This document shows positions 59,057 to 64,000 of a stretch of 64,000 nt of DNA, piece by piece. Numbering within the stretch: the stretch's first letter is position 1; each line of letters starts with the position of its first letter. Where the stretch lies: the NCBI GenBank assembly GCA_910575835.1, contig CAJTGB010000003.1, positions 1-64,000 of the forward strand, read 5' to 3'. Made by a program: the position numbers and the translations under genes. Under the pieces are notes generated by a model. That model made no database searches. It was not told the DNA's origin and saw only the letters and a list, made by a program, of their open reading frames with translations. The stretch is from Lachnospiraceae bacterium (GTDB lineage: Bacteria; Bacillota; Clostridia; Lachnospirales; Lachnospiraceae).

Positions 59057-59140
59057 AGATTGCCCTCCTCAGATTGCCTTTTTCATACTGCCTTCCTCAT
59101 ACTTCCTTTCTCAGACTGCCTTTCTCAGCTCGTCTTCCTC
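59057..59140 (-). repeat. Six 14-bp tandem repeats between xdhA and xdhB
   Basis: On the minus strand six units of the form GA(G/A)(G/A)AAGGCAGTCT run from the xdhA stop codon to the xdhB ribosome binding site, and the binding site GAGAGGAGG itself looks like a seventh partial unit. Most units contain a purine stretch such as AAAGG or GAGG, so each is a possible ribosome binding site. Confidence 0.85.
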
Positions 59141-61424
59141 AGATCAAACCCTCTTCTGTAAATCTTCGGAACAGGTTATGCGGATTCACAGGCGCATCAT
59201 TGACTCCTACCCCGGTCGCCTGATAGACTGCGTTTCGGATCGCAGGCGCTACCGAACAAGCCGGCGGTTCGCCCAACGCTTTGGTCCCGAAGGCGCTGGT
59301 AGGTTCTGTATTCTCCGCGAACACCGCTTTCAGCCGCGGATGATCCATGAAGGTCGACAGCTTATAATCCAGCAGGTTGTTATTCAGTGCACGCCCGGTC
59401 TTCTTATCGAAGATCAGCCGTTCCGACATCCCGTATCCGATTCCCATGCTCATACCGCCGTGTACCTGTGCCTCTGCGAGCGCAGGATTGATCAGCGTTC
59501 CCGCATCATGGGCGTTGACGATATCTATAAGCTTCACCTTGCACATAGGGATATCCACCTCCACTTCCGCAATGGTGCATCCGAAGGAATAGGCGTTGGA
59601 TTTGATCTGCGCCGTACTCTCTGCAGACAGATGCTGGCTGTTCGTCAAGCTGTACAGAGCCTCTGTAGACAGCTCTCCCAATGTCATAAGCTTTCTTCCG
59701 TCTGTAGTGCGGACGATGCTGCCGTCTGCGATATCAAGATTATACGGAGGCATACGTGTCAATTCATGCGCATACTTTAAGATGCGCTCCTTTAAGAGCA
59801 AAGCCGTCTGGCGGATGGAGAAGCCCGCCGTGTAAGTCTGCCGGGACGCATAAGCCCCTGTTCCAAACGGCGTCACATCTGTATCCTGGCAGGATACGAC
59901 ATGCACATCTTCAAGAGGAACTCCGAGTACATCCGCCGTCATCTGCGTATATGCGGTATCTGCGCCCTGACCGATCTCCGTCTCCCCGAGCTGAACCTGC
60001 AGCGAACCGTCCTGGTTCAGAACCATCCGGCAGGAAGAAGTTTCCAGAGAGATCGGCCATACTGCCGTGTTATACCAGAATACGGCCACGCCTATCCCGC
60101 GCCTGATATCCCCGGTCTGGTTCTGATATTCCTTGAATTTCCGTTTATAATCAATTGTCTCCATTGCCTTGTCAAGGCACTGGTTGAATGTATCGTCATA
60201 CAGTTCATTTTTGGAAAATGCATCTATGTACCCTACCGGCATCAGGTTCTTGCGCCGGAATTCCACCGGATCAATATGAAGCTTCGCAGCCACATCCTCC
60301 GTATGGCACTCCACCGCCCACATGGCCTGAGGGATTCCATAGCCGCGCATAGCGCCTGCCACAGACTTGTTGGTAAATACCGTATAGGCGTCCGCCTCTA
60401 CATTGTCACATGGGTATAGCTGCGGAAACGCTCCCGCCCCCTTTGCCGCAATGCTGTGTCCATGAGAAGCGTATGCCCCCTGGTCGGAATATGCTTCCAG
60501 CTTGCGCGCCGCATAAGTGCCGTCCGGCCGTACCCAGGATATGATATGGCTTCTTATCGCATGGCGCACCCGGTTAGACACAAAGGTATCCTCTCTTGGG
60601 ACATCCAGCTTCACCAGATGCCCTCCAAGCTGCATACACAGCCACGCGCACAGAGGCTCGTACAGGATATCCTGTTTATTGCCGAATCCGCCGCCGATGT
60701 AGGGCTTAATGATGCGGACCTTCCCCCATGCTATTCCTAACGCCTGGCCTACCACCCGGCGGACAATATGCGGAATCTGTGTAGATGCAACTACCGTGAT
60801 CCTGTCGCCCTCCATCTCGGCATAACAGATAAAGTTCTCGATATGGCAGTGCTGCACCGTCGGCGTGTCATACCATCCTTCTATCTTCGTAAGCCCCGGT
60901 TCCTTTATAGCCTCCTCGTAATTCCCCTTCCGTATAGACGTGTGCTTCAGGATATTGTTCGGATATTCCTCATGGATCTGCGGGGCGCCGTCCTTCATCG
61001 CCTCCTGCACATCCAGCACAAAGGGATATTCCTCGTATTCTACTTTGACCGCACGGACCGCCTGCGCAGCCGATACCTCGTCTTCTGCAACGACCGCCGC
61101 GATATCATCCCCGTAGAAACGAACCTCCTCTGTCAGCACCAGCCGGTCCGCCACGTCCTGATGGCCCGGGTCCGTAGACCAGGGGTGGCCTGCCGTCGGG
61201 AAATAATGCTTCTCCTTCAAGTCAAAGCATGTAAATACCTTCACAACTCCCGGAATCTTCTCCGCCTCTGAGGTATCGATAGATACCACCCTCCCGTGCG
61301 CAATGGTCGAATGCACCACTCTGGCGATATACGCGCTCTTGTCGCACAGATCGTCCGTATACTTCGTGCGCCCGATCACCTTGTCATAGGCGTCCACACG
61401 GGTTACCTTCTTTCCTACATACAT
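59139..61424 (-). CDS. xdhA: Xanthine dehydrogenase-type molybdopterin subunit
   Basis: The 761-residue catalytic subunit, close in length to E. coli XdhA, begins YVGKKVTRVDAYDKVIGRTK and has the molybdenum-site segments GGGFGNKQD, AMRGYGIPQ, QLGETEIGQGADT and the C-terminal KALGEPPACSVAPAI containing the base-catalyst Glu (GEPP). It hydroxylates purines such as hypoxanthine and xanthine. AAGGAGGG precedes the ATG. It follows the Crp/Fnr gene by 15 bp. Substrate could differ from xanthine, as related dehydrogenases (nicotinate, purine) look alike. Confidence 0.9.
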   Translation of the reverse strand: MYVGKKVTRVDAYDKVIGRTKYTDDLCDKSAYIARVVHSTIAHGRVVSIDTSEAEKIPGVVKVFTCFDLKEKHYFPTAGHPWSTDPGHQDVADRLVLTEEVRFYGDDIAAVVAEDEVSAAQAVRAVKVEYEEYPFVLDVQEAMKDGAPQIHEEYPNNILKHTSIRKGNYEEAIKEPGLTKIEGWYDTPTVQHCHIENFICYAEMEGDRITVVASTQIPHIVRRVVGQALGIAWGKVRIIKPYIGGGFGNKQDILYEPLCAWLCMQLGGHLVKLDVPREDTFVSNRVRHAIRSHIISWVRPDGTYAARKLEAYSDQGAYASHGHSIAAKGAGAFPQLYPCDNVEADAYTVFTNKSVAGAMRGYGIPQAMWAVECHTEDVAAKLHIDPVEFRRKNLMPVGYIDAFSKNELYDDTFNQCLDKAMETIDYKRKFKEYQNQTGDIRRGIGVAVFWYNTAVWPISLETSSCRMVLNQDGSLQVQLGETEIGQGADTAYTQMTADVLGVPLEDVHVVSCQDTDVTPFGTGAYASRQTYTAGFSIRQTALLLKERILKYAHELTRMPPYNLDIADGSIVRTTDGRKLMTLGELSTEALYSLTNSQHLSAESTAQIKSNAYSFGCTIAEVEVDIPMCKVKLIDIVNAHDAGTLINPALAEAQVHGGMSMGIGYGMSERLIFDKKTGRALNNNLLDYKLSTFMDHPRLKAVFAENTEPTSAFGTKALGEPPACSVAPAIRNAVYQATGVGVNDAPVNPHNLFRRFTEEGLI

Positions 61425-61439
61425 TATTGCTCCCTCCTT

Positions 61440-62147
61440 CTATACTTCACCGCTGATATGATACGCAACCTGCTGCTTCATCTTCAGATATCCTGCTTCT
61501 GTAATAATGATCTTCCCCTTTTGAAGGCAGATCAGCTCTTCCTTTTCCAGTTTTTTAATATTACGGTTCAAAGTCTTCACAGAGAAGCCGATCTCCTCGG
61601 ACAGCTGTTCCCGGCTCTGTCTAAGCTCCAGTACCTTTTTCAGCGGCAGCTTTTGTTCGTACTTGCGGATCAGATGCATCATCAGCCGTTCCCGGCTCTC
61701 GATAAACAGATACTTCCTTGCGTCGGCCGTCTGGGATATCAATCTTCTCATATTCTCTTTCGTCCGAAGATACAGAGCTTCCGCATCGCTTTGCAGCCAT
61801 TCCATGTAGTATTTCACCGGTATAATAAGCACCCGGCACCTGGTCACCGTCACGACACTGATCCGGTAATTCAGCAGATCTGCGAAATACTCAATCTCAC
61901 CGAAGAAATCCCCCGGCCCATAATCCTTGAAAAAATAAGGCCTTCCAGTCATAGGCCACTCGATCCCCGTCACCTTCCCGGATAATATGATGTAGATATT
62001 GCTGCATCTTTCCCCGGCTTCGATCAACGTCTGATTCTCCTGCACCTCTGCCATGCTCATGTAGTATTTGACTTCTTCCGTACAATTTTGGAACAACATC
62101 TCCATATATACCTGCTTTTTCAACGGCAGTTCTTTGAATACATCCAT
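61440..62147 (-). CDS. Crp/Fnr family transcriptional regulator
   Basis: The product of about 235 residues has an N-terminal cyclic-nucleotide-binding-type beta roll (LIEAGERCSNIYIILSGKV, GDFFGEIEYFA) and a C-terminal winged helix (SREQLSEEIGFSVKTLNRNI). It lacks an N-terminal Cys cluster, so it is not an Fnr oxygen sensor. It is the first gene before xdhA and probably the local regulator. GAGGTGAGG precedes the ATG at 62147. A TATAAT box lies at 62169-62174 with no good -35, in keeping with activator-dependent expression. Confidence 0.88.
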   Translation of the reverse strand: MDVFKELPLKKQVYMEMLFQNCTEEVKYYMSMAEVQENQTLIEAGERCSNIYIILSGKVTGIEWPMTGRPYFFKDYGPGDFFGEIEYFADLLNYRISVVTVTRCRVLIIPVKYYMEWLQSDAEALYLRTKENMRRLISQTADARKYLFIESRERLMMHLIRKYEQKLPLKKVLELRQSREQLSEEIGFSVKTLNRNIKKLEKEELICLQKGKIIITEAGYLKMKQQVAYHISGEV

Positions 62148-62241
62148 GGGCCTCACCTCTTAATATCTATTATACCGAAGGAATTGCCAAAATAAAAAGG
62201 ACGAATGACCTGATTTCCCTGATTAATAAAAAAAGAGCAAC

Positions 62242-62257
62242 TTTGACAAAAATCACT
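62242..62257. promoter_or_regulatory. Candidate Crp/Fnr-type binding site
   Basis: TTTGA-N6-TCACT resembles the Crp core TGTGA-N6-TCACA at eight of ten positions. It lies about 95 bp upstream of the regulator's start codon. The rest of 62157-62387 is AT-rich and shows no gene. Confidence 0.35.
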
Positions 62258-62387
62258 CATTTTTCTCCCCATTCATTCTTCATTTTTATACATTATGCAC
62301 AATCTCTTCTTCTCTAATCAAACGCCGGTAAATAGCAAACCGAAGGCAAATCGAACGCCGCAGGCACATCAGTCCGAGTATGTGAAA

Positions 62388-62431
62388 CAGAACAGCCAAG
62401 TCTCCCATCCATGAGGGACTTGGCTGTTCTG
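62388..62431 (-). terminator. Intrinsic terminator of the opp operon
   Basis: A perfect 15-bp stem (62388-62402 with 62417-62431) with a 14-nt loop lies 46 bp after the oppF stop. TTTC follows on the minus strand, so the T run is short but the hairpin is very stable. Confidence 0.7.
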
Positions 62432-62477
62432 CCGCTGGTGTACTGGTTTTGCACAAGCGCACATATTTATTATGATT

Positions 62478-63446
62478 TTATTCCTCAACTAAGTGACATG
62501 CAACCTTATGTCCCGGTTTTATTTCACGAAGCTTCGGCATCTCGCTGAAGCATCTGTCTGTCGCATATGCGCAGCGCTCTGCAAAACGGCAGCAGTTCTT
62601 CGGATTGATCGGGCTTGGGATCTCGCCTTTGATGAGGATTCGTTTATTCGCCTTCGCTCTGTCCGGGTCTGCCTCTGGAATTGCAGAAAGCAGCGCCTTC
62701 GTGTACGGATGCAGCGTATTGCCGTAGAGCTCCTCTGTCTCAGCCGTCTCCACGACCGTTCCCAGATACATTACGATCACACGGTCGGAAATATATTTTA
62801 CAACGCTCAGATCATGCGCAATGAACAGATATGTAAGCCCGCGCTCTGCCTGAAGGTCTTTCAGCATATTGATAACCTGCGCCTGTACCGATACGTCCAG
62901 CGCGGAGATCGGCTCGTCGCAGATGATGAAGTCAGGATCTACGGAAAGCGCTCTCGCAATACCGATACGCTGTCTCTGTCCGCCTGAGAATTCATGAGGG
63001 AAACGTGACATATGGTCCTTGTTAAGCCCTACGATCTCCAACAGCTCCTGTACCTTTGCATCTGCTTCTTTCCCAGGCATACCATGCTCTCTTAACCCCT
63101 CGCCGACGATCTCCTTTACCGTCATACGGGAATTGAGAGACGCGTATGGATTCTGGAAGATCATCTGTACTTTCTTACAAAAATCCTTCTTCTCAGCAGC
63201 GGTAAGTTTGGTAATATTTTTTCCGTCATAGATCACTTCACCGGAAGTTAGTTCGTACAGGCGAATCATACAGCGCCCCATCGTAGATTTGCCGCAGCCG
63301 GACTCTCCTACAAGGCCGACCGTCTCTCCTTTGTAGATCTCAAAGGAAACGTGATCTACCGCCTTCAAGTCCGCGTTCTTTCCTACATGGAAATATTTAC
63401 ATACGTCGTTTACCTGCACGAGAGGCTGTTTTTCATTGTTACTCAT
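62478..63446 (-). CDS. oppF: Oligopeptide ABC transporter ATP-binding protein OppF
   Basis: The 322-residue ATPase has P-loop GESGCGKST, signature [15 protein letters not shown] and Walker [13 protein letters not shown], and the C-terminal oligopeptide/dipeptide extension with [14 protein letters not shown] (a probable Fe-S or zinc Cys motif in this family). It energises peptide uptake together with OppD. GGAGAGG precedes the ATG, and the gene overlaps the oppD end by 8 bp. It is the last gene of the operon before the terminator at 62388. Confidence 0.92.
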   Translation of the reverse strand: MSNNEKQPLVQVNDVCKYFHVGKNADLKAVDHVSFEIYKGETVGLVGESGCGKSTMGRCMIRLYELTSGEVIYDGKNITKLTAAEKKDFCKKVQMIFQNPYASLNSRMTVKEIVGEGLREHGMPGKEADAKVQELLEIVGLNKDHMSRFPHEFSGGQRQRIGIARALSVDPDFIICDEPISALDVSVQAQVINMLKDLQAERGLTYLFIAHDLSVVKYISDRVIVMYLGTVVETAETEELYGNTLHPYTKALLSAIPEADPDRAKANKRILIKGEIPSPINPKNCCRFAERCAYATDRCFSEMPKLREIKPGHKVACHLVEE

Positions 63447-64000
63447 CTGCTTTCACCTCTCCTTCCTTCTTTGCTTCAATTGCTACTGCATTGTCCTTCT
63501 TCATATCCGTATCCGGCGCATATTCATTCTGCAGCCAGCAGTTTGTAAAATGCTCATCCGTTAACTTATACTGATACGGCGGCTCGTCTTTGCATACGTC
63601 CATCGCGTATTCGCACCGCGCCGCGAACGGACATCCCTTCGGCGGGAAGAACAGATCCGGCGGAGTCCCTTCGATCGACTGAAGCCTCTCGCCTTTCTTG
63701 GTATCCAGCTTGGCAATGGAACCGATCAATCCCTTCGTATAAGGATGCGCCGTATCGTAGAAGATCTCCTGTACAGTACCCTTCTCTACGATCTTACCGC
63801 CGTACATTACGATCACACGGTCGCACATACGCGCAATTACACCAAGGTCATGCGTAATCATAATGATCGACATTCCAAGCTTATCTCTAAGTTCCAGAAG
63901 CAGGTCAAGAATCTGTGCCTCGATCGTTACGTCAAGCGATGTGGTCGGCTCGTCACAGATCACAAGCCCCGGACGGCTCACAAGCGCGATCGCGATCATG
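63439..64000 (-). CDS. oppD: Oligopeptide ABC transporter ATP-binding protein OppD (3' part)
   Basis: The C-terminal 187 codons are in the window; the gene continues beyond 64000. Visible are the Walker B LVICDEPTTSLD, the switch His in MITHDLGV, and the C-terminal extension with CPFAARCEYAMDVC and an unusually acidic/basic tail ([20 protein letters not shown]). It is the second ATPase of the peptide importer with OppF. The P-loop and start lie outside the window. Confidence 0.9.
   Translation of the reverse strand, partial: MIAIALVSRPGLVICDEPTTSLDVTIEAQILDLLLELRDKLGMSIIMITHDLGVIARMCDRVIVMYGGKIVEKGTVQEIFYDTAHPYTKGLIGSIAKLDTKKGERLQSIEGTPPDLFFPPKGCPFAARCEYAMDVCKDEPPYQYKLTDEHFTNCWLQNEYAPDTDMKKDNAVAIEAKKEGEVKADE

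Noticed and set aside
59057-59140. CRISPR array
   Set aside because: The 14-bp units follow each other without spacers and no cas genes are near.

Overview
The window reads as chromosomal DNA of an anaerobic, gut-type member of the Firmicutes, most likely Lachnospiraceae (class Clostridia). The evidence is mid-GC DNA, strong AGGAGG-type ribosome binding sites, TTGACA/TATAAT promoters, a YesM/YesN two-component system beside a sugar ABC transporter, the short clostridial form of NadB, archaeal/clostridial-type LeuC/LeuD, a DUF6465 protein, FeoA-FeoB and an Esx/EssC-type (T7SSb-like) locus. The genus cannot be fixed from sequence reading alone. No tRNA, rRNA, CRISPR array or prophage was seen.

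Layout. 1-3250: edge of an ISAs1-type insertion sequence, a MATE pump with a MerR-style promoter, and a COG2509-type flavoprotein. 3300-6900: a cell-wall transglutaminase-like protein with an SPKTG sorting signal and two unknown genes. 7000-17300: an alpha-galactosidase / sugar ABC transporter operon followed by YesN, YesM and a second solute-binding lipoprotein. 17280-21740: a ZIP metal transporter and a heterodimeric ABC exporter. 21790-22050: a probable 6S RNA. 22058-25420: a leuC-leuD-thrC operon. 25494-33330: membrane proteins, a Fur-like-box-controlled feoAB operon, a PHP phosphoesterase, a DUF6465 protein, a metal permease and a cytidylate-kinase-like protein. 33409-36972: nadA-nadB-nadC-niaR, the de novo NAD operon with its repressor.

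36960-45471 holds the most unusual block: a compact type VII secretion locus transcribed right to left from a clear promoter. The order is WXG100 protein, YukD-like protein, short EssB, EssC with three P-loops, small TIGR04197-like partner, a 485-residue protein with an LXG-like N-terminus and a papain-like C-terminus, a lipoprotein, and an 80-residue charged protein. No EsaA or EssA was found. The last four genes look like an effector-export cassette, with the lipoprotein as candidate immunity protein.

45559-52400: deoB, an AAA_35 ATPase that has lost its nuclease domain, a TetR-ABC transporter operon, and the nucleoside phosphorylases PNP and Udp; deoB, PNP and Udp together salvage (deoxy)ribonucleosides. 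52400-53170 is a gene-poor stretch with a candidate small RNA of about 113 nt that has its own consensus promoter and terminator. 53169-62150 is a purine-catabolism region: Crp/Fnr regulator, xdhA-xdhB-xdhC, an NCS2 purine permease, a GntR regulator and adenine deaminase. The permease gene is flanked by two perfect 64-bp inverted copies of a palindromic repeat. 62478-64000 carries OppF and the 3' part of OppD.

A recurring theme is short tandem duplication next to stop codons: 47-bp units at 3107, 29-bp units at 51580 and six 14-bp units at 59057.
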